Shown: positions 33,947 through 42,023 of the stretch, in pieces
Position numbering within the stretch: the first letter of the stretch is position 1
Layout: each line of letters begins with the position of its first letter
DNA from: Murimonas intestini
Lineage (GTDB): Bacteria; Bacillota; Clostridia; Lachnospirales; Lachnospiraceae
NCBI GenBank assembly: GCA_003148945.1
Contig: QGGY01000003.1
Location: 124,001-188,000, forward strand
Reading direction: 5' to 3'
Length of the DNA stretch: 64,000 bases
Made by a program: the position numbers and the translations under genes
The notes under the pieces: generated by a model
The model's input: the letters and a program-made list of their open reading frames with translations, nothing else
Told to the model about the DNA's origin: nothing
The model's database searches: none

Positions 33947-35518
33947 ATGCGTCCCCGCCGTTTTGGAAAAACACTGACTCTCAGTATGGTGGAGCAGTTT
34001 TTCTCAGTAAATTATGCAGGGATAGACATCTTTCATGGAATGAATATCTGGAAGGAAGAAAAATACCGGAAGCTTCAGGGAACATACCCGGTGATTGCGC
34101 TGAGTTTTTCCAGTATTAAGGAGACTTCCTACAGCGAAGTGAAGAAGAAAATATGTATATTGATTCAGCTCTTATATAATAAATACGATTTTCTGCTCAA
34201 AGAGAGTGTTCTGAATGCAAAAGAAAAAGAGTATTTTTTAAGTGTATCGGCTGATATGGAGGAGTATGAGGCTTCTTTAGCAATACATCGGTTATCGGAT
34301 TATCTTTACCGATATTATGGTAAGAAAGTCATTATTCTTTTAGATGAATATGATACGCCCATGCAGGAAGCTTACATCGGAGGATACTGGAACCAACTGG
34401 TATCATTTACCAGAAGCCTGTTTAATGCAACTTTTAAGGATAATCCGTATTTGGAACGTGCCATTATGACAGGAATTACAAGAGTTAGTAAAGAATCTAT
34501 TTTTTCAGATTTAAATAATCTGATGGTGGTAACGACAACATCAAATCAATATGCAGATGTCTTTGGATTTACACAAGCAGAAGTGGATGAGGCATTGCAG
34601 GAGTATGGATTATATAAAAGCAAAGAAGAAGTAAGACGATGGTATGATGGCTTCAGATTTGGAAATAAGGAGGAGATATATAATCCGTGGTCTATTATTA
34701 ATTATCTGAAAAGCCATAAAGTAGGTCCATACTGGGCGAATACCAGCAGTAACAGGCTGATCAGCAGTCAGCTCCAGAAGGGAACCGGACAGATAAAGGA
34801 ATCCTTTGAACAGTTATTAACCGGGGGGACGATTACGGCAGAAATCGACGAGCAGATTGTTTACAACCAGTTGGATTTTGACGAGAAAGCAATATGGAGC
34901 CTGCTGCTTGCCAGCGGCTACTTAAAGGTATGCGGCACAAAAGAACAGGATTCTTTGTATGGATATTGGAAACAGGAATATATATTAGGAATTACGAATT
35001 TTGAAGTTACGTTAATGTTCCGGAATATGGTAAGAGACTGGTTTTCTTTGAGTGCCTCCAATTATAATGGCTTCATTCAGGCCTTGCTGAAAAATGATGT
35101 GGAGGCTATGAATATTTATATGAACCGTGTAGCCCTTGCCACTTTTAGTTCCTTTGACAGCGGCAGCCAGCCATCTGAAGACAGTGAGCCGGAACGTTTC
35201 TATCACGGATTTGTTCTGGGGCTTATGGTTGAATTGGAAAACCGCTATGTGATTACCTCTAACCGGGAAAGCGGTTTTGGCCGCTATGACGTTATGCTGG
35301 AGCCTCGGGGCTTAAATAAGACGGCAATGATTTTGGAATTTAAGGTGCAGGACAGGAAAGAAAAGGATTTGGATGATACAGCCCGGTCAGCGCTGCACCA
35401 GATTGAAGAGAGAGATTATGCCGCCTCTTTGGAGGCAAAAGGAATCCACAGGGAAAAAATCCTTAAATATGGATTTGCCTTCCGGGGTAAAAAGGTGCTG
35501 ATCGTAAATGGAGAGTGA
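33947..35518 (+). CDS. AAA-ATPase-like / PD-(D/E)XK nuclease protein, 5'-truncated
   Basis: A 523-codon frame of the family with an N-terminal AAA-ATPase-like domain (PF09820 type) and a C-terminal PD-(D/E)XK nuclease domain (PF08011 type). It opens at the P-loop itself, MRPRRFGKTLTLSM; the frame continues upstream only to EKDDVTLI before a TAA at 33920. Family members carry about 40 more residues before this point, including a Y-VDKT motif, and none is visible in the other frames. Walker B is VIILLDEYDTPMQEA; the nuclease core is MILEFKVQDRKEKDL near residue 465. It is A+T-richer than its neighbours, consistent with transfer. It may be an inactive remnant; such genes are often multicopy in gut Firmicutes and have no settled function. 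Confidence 0.7.
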   Translation: MRPRRFGKTLTLSMVEQFFSVNYAGIDIFHGMNIWKEEKYRKLQGTYPVIALSFSSIKETSYSEVKKKICILIQLLYNKYDFLLKESVLNAKEKEYFLSVSADMEEYEASLAIHRLSDYLYRYYGKKVIILLDEYDTPMQEAYIGGYWNQLVSFTRSLFNATFKDNPYLERAIMTGITRVSKESIFSDLNNLMVVTTTSNQYADVFGFTQAEVDEALQEYGLYKSKEEVRRWYDGFRFGNKEEIYNPWSIINYLKSHKVGPYWANTSSNRLISSQLQKGTGQIKESFEQLLTGGTITAEIDEQIVYNQLDFDEKAIWSLLLASGYLKVCGTKEQDSLYGYWKQEYILGITNFEVTLMFRNMVRDWFSLSASNYNGFIQALLKNDVEAMNIYMNRVALATFSSFDSGSQPSEDSEPERFYHGFVLGLMVELENRYVITSNRESGFGRYDVMLEPRGLNKTAMILEFKVQDRKEKDLDDTARSALHQIEERDYAASLEAKGIHREKILKYGFAFRGKKVLIVNGE

Positions 35519-35747
35519 TAAGAAAAGGGACGGCTGATGAATGGTCCGAAATAAAGAGAAACACCTTGTAGGGTAGTATAAATAATTTGTATTTAGAGGA
35601 TGTATTTAGTAATGATGTCTGGGTAAAGGAGGACACCACATGTCTAATTCGAGCTAAATTAGTTCGCTTTTCGCAAAAAAGACTGCGATTTTAAATCACT
35701 GTAGTTTTGTAATATAAAACAAAATCAGTTAAATTTTAATGAAAATA

Positions 35748-35776
35748 TTGCATATAATAATGGTATGGTATATACT
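35748..35776 (+). promoter_or_regulatory. Promoter of the antitoxin gene
   Basis: TTGCAT at 35748-35753, a 17-base spacer and TATACT at 35771-35776. The overlapping TATGGTATATACTATTA region is rich in short inverted repeats that an autoregulating antitoxin could bind. Confidence 0.55.
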
Positions 35777-35803
35777 ATTAAATAATAGAAGGGAGATATG
35801 AAT

Positions 35804-36148
35804 ATGACATTAGCTGAGTTCACAGAAAAACTTGTGCCCATATCTGATTTCAGCAAGGGCAAGGCCGGGAAGATTTTTACAGATGTTGAGGAGAACAATA
35901 ACGAGTACATTGTTTTAAGAAATAATCAGCCAACGGCTGTGCTGATATCTCTTAAGGAGTATAAAGAAACTCAGGAGAAAGCCGCCAAACTGGAAAAACT
36001 GCTTGAAACAGTGGAAAATATGAATCTACTGAAACTTGCCAAGAGCAGGGATAATACAAATACAACTTCTTTTGAATCTTTTGTCGCTGAAGAAGGATAC
36101 TCTTTGGATGAGTTAAAAGAACTTGCTGAAAGTGTGGAATTTGAATAA
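35804..36148 (+). CDS. Phd/YefM-family antitoxin
   Basis: A 114-residue antitoxin of a type II toxin-antitoxin pair. The N-terminal Phd/YefM DNA-binding domain (about residues 1-60) includes VPISDFSKGKAGKIF and the strand EYIVLRNNQPTAVLISLKEY; the C-terminal part, which would wrap the toxin, is longer than usual and acidic. ATG 35804 has GGGAG 8 bases upstream; the ATG at 35798 would leave only 2 bases. Its stop overlaps the toxin start in TAATG. The toxin reading frame is broken, so this antitoxin is now an orphan, possibly still repressing its own promoter. Confidence 0.83.
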   Translation: MTLAEFTEKLVPISDFSKGKAGKIFTDVEENNNEYIVLRNNQPTAVLISLKEYKETQEKAAKLEKLLETVENMNLLKLAKSRDNTNTTSFESFVAEEGYSLDELKELAESVEFE

Positions 36149-36494
36149 TGGCATGGAAAATACGGATTACAGATGAGGCCAAAAAGGATTATAGGAAGAT
36201 TGAGAACAGTGTGCGAAAGCAGGTATTATTAAGGTATCAGAAGCGCCGCTGCCGAGCCCTGATGGGTATGGTAAACCTCTTGGGCATAAGGGAAACAATA
36301 ATCTGACCGGATTTTTTTAGATCAAGTATAGAGGGATTGGGATTCGTGTAGTCTATACACTTGCCTTAGAGGAAAAAGCCATGAATATTATAGTTATCTC
36401 TCAAAGAGACGATGATTTTTGCTATGAGATGACTGCTAAATTATATGAGAAGTATGGTAATGATATTTTTAAAAACATATTTGGAGAATTTTGA
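36148..36494 (+). pseudogene. Decayed RelE/ParE-superfamily toxin gene
   Basis: From the ATG at 36148 the frame reads MAWKIRITDEAKKDYRKIEN then VRKQV, a typical RelE-like N-terminus, but after about 36226 the conserved continuation (IKVSEAPLPSPDGYGKPLG, then NNLTGFF) is in another frame. A TAG at 36318-36320 interrupts that second frame, after which IKYRGIGIRVVYTLALEEKA and the C-terminus follow to TGA at 36492-36494. So there is one frameshift (a small deletion is likely, since homologues have residues between RKQV and IIKV) and one nonsense codon. The toxin is almost certainly inactive. Confidence 0.85.
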
Positions 36495-36506
36495 TAAAGA
36501 ACTCGG

Positions 36507-36547
36507 ACACCAGCGGGGTAAGCAGCTAATCCCTAGCTGGTGTTTTT
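36507..36547 (+). terminator. Terminator after the toxin remnant
   Basis: Arms ACACCAGC (36507-36514) and GCTGGTGT (36536-36543) followed by TTTT. Confidence 0.75.
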
Positions 36548-36833
36548 GTGGGGCAAACCCATAATTTAATCCTTGCGGATGGGCGCGCTTCGCACAATAA
36601 TGTATGGGATGCACGAAGGTGTATAATATTTCCGGCTAATCGGCAGTTGTGTATTTCCCCGGCAAGGGAGCTGCAGAGGGTTTAGAGGAAAGTATAAATA
36701 ATTAAATAAGGGTTTATTTAAGAATTATTTATGGTTTTTTGAAAGCGGTTGTAGTATAATAGCCGCAAGCATGTGAGTCAATCGCTTCAATATGCCGGGA
36801 TACAGCGTAAAAACGGCAGAAAACGGAGAGTAT
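36548..36833 (+). other. Intergenic region with -10 box for the DUF5685 operon
   Basis: No gene supported. TATAAT at 36755-36760 is a good -10 box, with only a poor -35 (TGGTTT at 36732-36737, 17-base spacer). The first half is moderately GC-rich without a complete frame and may be a remnant of transferred DNA. Confidence 0.4.
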
Positions 36834-37691
36834 ATGTTTGGATATTTGACGATCTATAAACCGGAATTAAAATTTAAGGAATTTTATAAGTATAAGGCAT
36901 ATTACTGCGGGCTGTGCAGGACACTCAAAGAAGAGTATGGTTTTTCAGGACAGATGACGCTGACTTATGATATGACGTTTGTTATCATCCTTCTCACTTC
37001 CCTGTATGAGTGCGGGACAACGCAGAGCCTTCATCACTGCAAGGTGCATCCTGTCAAAAAGATACCTATGCTGCAGAATGAGATGACGGACTACTGCGCC
37101 GCTATGAATATGGTGCTTTCCTATTACCATCTTCTGGATGACTGGAAGGATGAGAAGAGCATACCGGGCCTGGCAGGGATGAAGCTGCTTAATAAAAATG
37201 TGGGGAAAATAATTCACACATATAAGAAAAAGTGTGGTATAATACAAGATTGTCTGAGACGTTTGTCAGAGTGCGAAAAGCAGGGTGTAACAGATATTGA
37301 CAAAGTATCAGGCTGTTTCGGGGATTTAATGGGAGAACTGCTTGTATATAAAGAAGATACGTGGGAGCCTGTCCTGCGCAGGATGGGGTTTTTCCTGGGA
37401 AAATTCATCTATCTGCTGGATGCCTATGATGATCTTGAAAAAGATATCAAGAAGAAGAACTATAACCCGTTAAAGCCTTTGTATGGAGAAAAAGATTATG
37501 AAGAACACTGCCGCGAACTGCTGCTGATGATGATGGCAGAGTGCAGCAGTGAATTTGAAAAGCTTCCGTGTATTCAGGACGAAGAGATATTACGGAATAT
37601 CCTGTATGCAGGTGTGTGGACGAAGTATAATAAAATACAGAAGGAATTAAACGAAGGAAAGGAACAGAATAATGGTCAGCAACCCATATGA
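36834..37691 (+). CDS. DUF5685 family protein
   Basis: A 285-residue, mostly helical protein. It begins [17 protein letters not shown] and has YYCGLCRTL near residue 24. Two acidic motifs stand out: LLDDWKDEK (near residue 100) and [11 protein letters not shown] (near 197), at a spacing like the two Asp-rich metal sites of isoprenoid synthases of the squalene/phytoene type; this resemblance is my inference and not an assigned function. ATG 36834 has GGAGAG upstream; an in-frame ATG at 36792 lacks a ribosome site. The 3' end overlaps the J-domain gene by 20 bases. Confidence 0.78.
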   Translation: MFGYLTIYKPELKFKEFYKYKAYYCGLCRTLKEEYGFSGQMTLTYDMTFVIILLTSLYECGTTQSLHHCKVHPVKKIPMLQNEMTDYCAAMNMVLSYYHLLDDWKDEKSIPGLAGMKLLNKNVGKIIHTYKKKCGIIQDCLRRLSECEKQGVTDIDKVSGCFGDLMGELLVYKEDTWEPVLRRMGFFLGKFIYLLDAYDDLEKDIKKKNYNPLKPLYGEKDYEEHCRELLLMMMAECSSEFEKLPCIQDEEILRNILYAGVWTKYNKIQKELNEGKEQNNGQQPI

Positions 37692-38310
37692 AATATTAGG
37701 AATTTCACCGAATGCCTCAGATGATGAGGTTAAGAAGGCATATAGAGAATTGAGCCGGAAATATCATCCGGACTCTTATGCAAATAATCCACTGGCAGAT
37801 CTGGCAGAAGAGAAATTTAAAGAAGTGCAGGAAGCATACAACCAGATCATGGACGAACGTTCAAAGGGCTACAGCTCATCAGGCTACGGTTCGGGCAGCA
37901 GCAGCGGATATTCGGGAAGCAGTTCATCTGGAGGATCAAGTTCCTCAGAGATGACGGCTGTCTATAACTTTATCAACAGTAGGCATTACCAGGATGCATT
38001 AAATGTGCTCAATAGAATGAGCAATAGAGATGCCAGATGGTATTACTGCAGTGCGGTGGCTAACAGCGGACTTGGCAACAATGCTGCTGCTCTTGAACAT
38101 GCAAGGCAGGCAGTCAATATGGAACCGAACAATCCTGAGTATTCTAATTTCCTCAACCAGCTTCAGTGGAATGGCCAGCGCTACCAGACTAATCCATATG
38201 GAGGCGGAGCGGGACGCCCGGCATATTCTACAGGAAATTGCTGCTGTGACTTGTGGATTGCGGATTCATGCTGTGAATGTATGGGAGGAGATCTTTGTCC
38301 ATGCATGTAA
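37672..38310 (+). CDS. J-domain protein with TPR-like region and cysteine-rich tail
   Basis: A 212-residue DnaJ-type co-chaperone. The J domain (residues 2-70) has [20 protein letters not shown] and the HPD motif in RKYHPDSY, so it can stimulate an Hsp70. A Gly/Ser-rich linker (about 72-100) leads to a TPR-like helical region (about 101-160). The last 26 residues hold eight cysteines (NCCCD, SCCEC, LCPC), a possible metal site or membrane-lipidation site. It lacks the DnaJ zinc fingers and substrate domains. It is encoded between a DUF5685 gene and a membrane protein gene, overlapping both, which suggests a dedicated machine. Confidence 0.85.
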   Translation: MVSNPYEILGISPNASDDEVKKAYRELSRKYHPDSYANNPLADLAEEKFKEVQEAYNQIMDERSKGYSSSGYGSGSSSGYSGSSSSGGSSSSEMTAVYNFINSRHYQDALNVLNRMSNRDARWYYCSAVANSGLGNNAAALEHARQAVNMEPNNPEYSNFLNQLQWNGQRYQTNPYGGGAGRPAYSTGNCCCDLWIADSCCECMGGDLCPCM

Positions 38311-38840
38311 ATGCGAAAAAACTGGCTTTTTCAGGACTGGCGCTGGCGCTCTGTGTATTGGCGATCGTACTCAGCGGCATAATAGAATTTAATACACTAT
38401 TTCTGCTGGGACTGGCGTCTTTCCTTATAGGTATTATTATACGGGAATGCGGTATGGGCCTGGGATTTGGGTTTTACCTGGGGGCTATTCTGCTGGGCGT
38501 GATACTGGCGCCTAATAAGCTCTATTGCATCACTTTTGGGGCCATGGGCCTTTATGTGGTGGCAATAGAATTTTGCTGGCGCCATCTGGGCCGGCTGCAC
38601 ACAAAAATGAACAAGCGTGTACTGTTCTGGATCATTAAGTATATTGTTTTTAATATCATATACCTTCCTATGTTGCTGCTGTTTCCAAAGCTGCTGTTTG
38701 CAGGAGAGATGAGCAATACCTTCCTTCTCATAGCTGCAGTGGGCGGACAGGCGGTAGTTTTCATCTATGACAGGGCTTATGAATATTTTCAGGGGCATGT
38801 CTGGACAAAGTTCAGGAAGAGGATAGGATTTGAATTGTAG
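38301..38840 (+). CDS. Small polytopic membrane protein of the J-domain cluster
   Basis: A 179-residue protein with about five hydrophobic segments (near residues 9-27, 30-48, 53-72, 75-92 and 110-130, with a possible sixth near 140-155). I do not recognise the family. ATG 38301 follows GGAGGAG at 38284-38290; an in-frame ATG at 38277 precedes that site. It overlaps the end of the J-domain gene by 10 bases and is followed by a terminator, so it closes the three-gene operon and may anchor it to the membrane. Confidence 0.7.
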   Translation: MHVNAKKLAFSGLALALCVLAIVLSGIIEFNTLFLLGLASFLIGIIIRECGMGLGFGFYLGAILLGVILAPNKLYCITFGAMGLYVVAIEFCWRHLGRLHTKMNKRVLFWIIKYIVFNIIYLPMLLLFPKLLFAGEMSNTFLLIAAVGGQAVVFIYDRAYEYFQGHVWTKFRKRIGFEL

Positions 38841-38848
38841 GAAGAATG

Positions 38849-38875
38849 GTAACTGTGAAGGTACTGAACAGTTAC
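38849..38875 (+). repeat. Dispersed inverted repeat, family B copy 1
   Basis: GTAACTGTGAAGGTACTGAA then CAGTTAC, an imperfect palindrome. A related copy is at 62443-62468. It lies directly after the stop of the membrane protein gene. Confidence 0.6.
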
Positions 38876-38899
38876 GGAGAATGTATATTAATCATACAT

Positions 38900-38957
38900 A
38901 AAGGCACCAGGGGTGTGTTTTGCATATTGCAGATCACTTTGGGTGCCTTTTTGTTTT
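38900..38957 (+). terminator. Terminator of the J-domain operon
   Basis: Arms AAAGGCACC (38900-38908) and GGTGCCTTT (38942-38950), followed by TTGTTTT. Confidence 0.7.
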
Positions 38958-38964
38958 AACTAAG

Positions 38965-39031
38965 AAGAACTTGTGTGACTATTTGCGGCACTGCGCTTTT
39001 ACCGGGGCCGTGAATAGTCACACAAGTTCTT
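38965..39031. repeat. Long perfect inverted repeat between convergent genes
   Basis: Nineteen-base perfect arms AAGAACTTGTGTGACTATT (38965-38983) and its complement (39013-39031) enclose 29 bases. It overlaps the 3' end of the Crp/Fnr gene by two bases. It could terminate that gene or be a small mobile-repeat relic. Confidence 0.7.
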
Positions 39032-39740
39032 ATTCACCACCTATTGAGGTGGGAGTTTTATCTGCTTTCAAGATAAAATTATTTTTCCGGTAATCGAGTA
39101 TCCCATCCTTTTTAAGCTTGGACAGCTCTGCGGACATGGCGCTTCTTTCTACGCAGAGATAGTCGGCCAGCTCCTGACGGTCAAAGGGTATGGTAAAATG
39201 GCTGTTTTCTGCCTTTACTGCCTGTTCTGACAGATATGAGAGAAGTTTTTCTCTTGTGCTGCGCTTAGTCATATGCCCCAGCTTTTCCATAAGCATTTTA
39301 TTTTTCATGGCAAGGATTTTCAGCATGTTTTGAATAAGCCCTGTGTGAAAAGTACACGCGGAGGAGCAGGTAGTGATAACTTTTCTGTAGTCGATAAACA
39401 TGACTGTACAATCCTGGGCAGCTACTGCATTGACAGGAAGAGAAGTCGCCCCGGCACAGGCAAAAGCCTCTCCAAATAGTTCACCGGGCCCGATATTTGC
39501 GATTATCGAGCGGTTTCCCCAGAAATCTTCCTTTATAATATGGATATCCCCCTGGAGCACAAGCCCCACATCTCTGGCAGGACTGCCTGCGGAAAGGATA
39601 TATTCCCCTTTGAAATAAGAAGAGCGGCTGGCCCTCAGGCATGTCAGCATGGCAGAAATGTCTTCAGGAGCGATTCCTGTAAAAAGAGGGCTTGATTTTA
39701 TCACTTCACTGTAAATCTCAAAATCTTTAATTGTATTCAT
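39030..39740 (-). CDS. Crp/Fnr-family transcriptional regulator
   Basis: A 236-residue regulator with a cyclic-nucleotide-binding-type beta-barrel (about residues 15-125; SPARDVGLVLQGDIHII and GELFGEAFA) and a winged helix (about 160-225; DRQELADYLCVERSAMSAEL). The recognition helix has Arg followed by Ser-Ala where CRP has Arg-Glu-Thr, so its site should differ from TGTGA. There is no N-terminal cysteine cluster of the FNR type. AGGAAAA lies upstream of the ATG. The ferredoxin/hydroxylamine reductase genes 2.3 kb away have a TGTTG-N6-CAACA palindrome, and this protein is the local candidate to bind it, as in HcpR systems. Confidence 0.85.
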   Translation of the reverse strand: MNTIKDFEIYSEVIKSSPLFTGIAPEDISAMLTCLRASRSSYFKGEYILSAGSPARDVGLVLQGDIHIIKEDFWGNRSIIANIGPGELFGEAFACAGATSLPVNAVAAQDCTVMFIDYRKVITTCSSACTFHTGLIQNMLKILAMKNKMLMEKLGHMTKRSTREKLLSYLSEQAVKAENSHFTIPFDRQELADYLCVERSAMSAELSKLKKDGILDYRKNNFILKADKTPTSIGGE

Positions 39741-40095
39741 GAATTATTTTCCTAATCATTTCGGGATGTTCTCATCCACATTATTTTCGGTGGAGCCTGA
39801 CAATTTGGGGTGCAGACTCGACGGAAGTATAGTAATAGTCTAATACTGTGGCCGGGATGTGTCAATTCTAAAGTCGGTCGTGAATGTTCAGAAATACTCA
39901 CTACGGTAAATGCACAGACTTGCTGAATAGTTACAAATTAATCTGAAAAAGGATAACCTCTTGATTGATAAAACTGCTTGTAGAGACAGTATAAAAATGG
40001 TATTCTTTTCATAGGCGGTGGCTGGGACAAATCCGTATTTGAAACAGGCCATCAGGCTGCGATTTTGTTTAATTGGAAAATGTGGAGGTATGCCA
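39741..40095. other. Intergenic region between Crp/Fnr and GNAT genes
   Basis: No gene supported. It contains a family C repeat (39911-39934) and a weak promoter-like pair for the GNAT gene (TTGATA at 39965-39970, TATAAA at 39990-39995, 19-base spacer). Confidence 0.4.
39911..39934 (+). repeat. Dispersed repeat, family C copy 2
   Basis: TGCACAGACTTGCTGAATAG then TTAC, one base different from the copy at 27834-27856 over the shared 23 bases. Confidence 0.65.
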
Positions 40096-40659
40096 ATGGC
40101 AGTGAGAATTTCAGAAAATAGAAATGGGTTGATAGAAACCGAACGCCTTCTCATTAGAGAAATGGAGCAGTCGGATTTTGATACATTGTGCAAAATATTG
40201 TGTGATGAGGAAGTAATGTGTGCTGCTTATGAAAGCGCATTCAGCTTAGAAGAAGTACAGAATTGGCTTAACAGACATTTTAAAAGATATGCAGAGTACG
40301 GTTTTGGACTTTGGGCTGTTGTTTTAAAAGAAACAAATGAAATGATAGGCCAATGTGGTTTGACGTTTCAAGGCTGGAGAGATAAAGAAGTATTAGAAAT
40401 AGGATATTTGTTTCAAAAAGCGTATTGGCACAAAGGTTATGCAACAGAAGCAGCGATTGCTTGTAAAGAATACGCATTCAAAGTTCTTAATGCAAGTAAC
40501 GTATATTCTATTGTCAGGGACACAAATATAGCCGCTCAAAATGTCGCTGTCCGAAACGGTATGAAGATTATTGATAAAGATACCAAGAATTTCAGATATA
40601 TAGATATGGATTTTTATCTGTATTCTGCAGGTCAAACAGATGAGACTTGGTTCATTTAG
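40096..40659 (+). CDS. GNAT-family N-acetyltransferase (RimJ/RimL type)
   Basis: A 187-residue acetyltransferase using acetyl-CoA. It has the RimJ/RimL-type opening IETERLLIREMEQSDFDTL, motif A in LEIGYLFQKAYWHKGYATEA and the C-terminal NVAVRNGMKIIDKD. The substrate may be a ribosomal protein N-terminus or a small amine; sequence does not decide. ATG 40096 is chosen because GGAGG at 40084-40088 gives a 7-base spacing, better than ATG 40090. The gene is A+T-richer than the core genes and stands with the zinc-ribbon and MazG-like genes in an accessory islet. Confidence 0.83.
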   Translation: MAVRISENRNGLIETERLLIREMEQSDFDTLCKILCDEEVMCAAYESAFSLEEVQNWLNRHFKRYAEYGFGLWAVVLKETNEMIGQCGLTFQGWRDKEVLEIGYLFQKAYWHKGYATEAAIACKEYAFKVLNASNVYSIVRDTNIAAQNVAVRNGMKIIDKDTKNFRYIDMDFYLYSAGQTDETWFI

Positions 40660-40738
40660 ATTATCAGTGCCGAATGATTACAAGATAAAATCTTGTTCAG
40701 TATCATTATTAGATTATGATTGATAAGGGGGATAAATT

Positions 40739-41293
40739 ATGTTTTGTTTAGAATGTGGCGAAGCTATTCCAGATGGAAGTGTTACTTGCCCTAAATGTGG
40801 TGCAGTAATAAAGAAAGATATTGATAATTCAAGTGATGAACAGGCGGTTGTATATGCGTCTCAAAATGTAACTGAACAAGAGATCTCACAAAAGCCCCCA
40901 CTTAGTAAAAAGTTGCCAAAACAAGTTTACATTGGAATTGCAGCCGTTGTAGGTATAGTGATTATATTCTTTATTGTAAATGCAGTGAATAAGGCAAATT
41001 TAAAGAAAGCACTTGTAAAAGAATGGTACGATACAGAGGATTCAATTATCAAAGTATTAGATATTGAGGATGGTAAAATGGAGTATCGGCTAGAGACAGG
41101 ATATAGTTGGATGGATATGTCGATGGGCACATACGATTGGAAGCCTGCAGGAAAAAATAAAATCAAGATCAAAATGTACCAAGATAAATATGAAACATAT
41201 ACTATTGAATTTAATGATGATAAGACTTCATTCAAAATTAGCCCTGCTATAACAAGCGTGGATGATAATGAGCATTGGTATCATATAGACTAA
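40739..41293 (+). CDS. Zinc-ribbon membrane protein
   Basis: A 184-residue protein. Residues 1-25 form a zinc ribbon (CLECGEAIPDGSVTCPKCG, C-x2-C-x9-C-x2-C). A charged linker follows, then one transmembrane helix (about residues 62-82, YIGIAAVVGIVIIFFIVNAV), and an extracytoplasmic domain of about 100 residues with aromatic-rich beta-type sequence. Such zinc_ribbon_2-TM proteins are common in Firmicutes and of unknown function. The start has GGGGGAT upstream. A+T-rich, part of the accessory islet. Confidence 0.75.
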   Translation: MFCLECGEAIPDGSVTCPKCGAVIKKDIDNSSDEQAVVYASQNVTEQEISQKPPLSKKLPKQVYIGIAAVVGIVIIFFIVNAVNKANLKKALVKEWYDTEDSIIKVLDIEDGKMEYRLETGYSWMDMSMGTYDWKPAGKNKIKIKMYQDKYETYTIEFNDDKTSFKISPAITSVDDNEHWYHID

Positions 41294-41328
41294 TTTAATA
41301 TATCAAATTATTAATAGAGTTTATCCAG

Positions 41329-41353
41329 TTACTGTTCACGGAGTGAACAGTAA
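41329..41353. repeat. Dispersed palindrome, family A copy 2
   Basis: Identical over 25 bases to the palindrome at 26601-26625; here one extra base pair (G/C) extends each arm. Confidence 0.8.
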
Positions 41354-41388
41354 CTTTATCCAATCCAAACCTTAGTAAAATCAAGACA

Positions 41389-41417
41389 TTGCAGAATTAT
41401 TTGTAACACAATATAAT
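41389..41417 (+). promoter_or_regulatory. Promoter of the MazG-like gene
   Basis: TTGCAG at 41389-41394, a 17-base spacer and TATAAT at 41412-41417, 62 bases before the start codon. Confidence 0.6.
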
Positions 41418-41478
41418 AGATTTTAAGTGTTATTAAAAATAAGTATTAGCAATCGTAATTTGACGGAGGAATTGTGTA

Positions 41479-41826
41479 ATGAAAGTTACAATAGAAGAAC
41501 TGCAGGAATATTTATTTGACCATTATAGCAGTGGCGGAATCGACCAGAGCTTATTTATGAAGCTGGTAGAAGAAATAGGTGAGGTGGCAGAGGTACTAAA
41601 TAAAAAGGCTGGAAGAAAATCAACTGGCAGGGAAGATTTGCAGGCACAATTGGGGAATGAATTAGCTGATGTGATACATTATGCTGTAGCTATTGCAGCA
41701 TTAAACGGGATTGATATGAATGATGTTATCATTAACAAGGATAAAGAGGCTTCTATAAAGTATAATCATAAAACAAATTTGGAGCAGTTTATCTTGAATA
41801 AAAGAGATGATAACACGAGCCGGTAG
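41479..41826 (+). CDS. MazG-like nucleotide pyrophosphohydrolase
   Basis: A 115-residue single-domain MazG-fold protein. The metal-binding helices are MKLVEEIGEVAEVLN (ExxE) and LGNELADVIHYAVAIAAL (ExxD), with the loop LNGIDMNDVIINKD after them. It likely hydrolyses non-canonical or stress-related nucleoside triphosphates to monophosphates. GGAGG lies about 8 bases before the ATG, and a good promoter lies upstream. It is short compared with full MazG (two domains), as usual for the house-cleaning orthologues. Confidence 0.83.
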   Translation: MKVTIEELQEYLFDHYSSGGIDQSLFMKLVEEIGEVAEVLNKKAGRKSTGREDLQAQLGNELADVIHYAVAIAALNGIDMNDVIINKDKEASIKYNHKTNLEQFILNKRDDNTSR

Positions 41827-41937
41827 ATTTCAAAATACTAAACATGATGAGTTTAAAAATGGACAGGATGAAATTAACGGAAAGACATATGACAGCCTGA
41901 CTGTTTATTGGAAGGGATTTATAATGGATGAGAGGAA

Positions 41938-41973
41938 GGAGCCGGGAACTTATTGTTTCCGGCTCCGTTTTTT
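41938..41973 (+). terminator. Terminator upstream of the ferredoxin-hcp operon
   Basis: Arms GGAGCCGGGAAC (41938-41949) and GTTTCCGGCTCC (41955-41966), then GTTTTTT. It ends transcription from the MazG-like gene before the next promoter. Confidence 0.85.
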
Positions 41974-41988
41974 GACTTATATTTAAAA

Positions 41989-42006
41989 ATGTTGTTTTTC
42001 CAACAT
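41989..42006. promoter_or_regulatory. Crp/Fnr-type palindrome upstream of ferredoxin-hcp
   Basis: ATGTTG-TTTTTC-CAACAT, a perfect palindrome with the 5-6-5 geometry of Crp/Fnr sites (TGTTG-N6-CAACA). Its centre lies about 39-40 bases before the transcription start expected from the -10 box at 42024-42029, the class II activator position. Confidence 0.6.
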
Positions 42007-42023
42007 ACTTTTTAAAAGAAAAA

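Noticed and set aside
36148-36494. Programmed frameshift in the toxin gene
   Set aside because: There is no slippery heptamer with a downstream structure at the shift point, and a second, separate nonsense codon is present, so decay is the better explanation.
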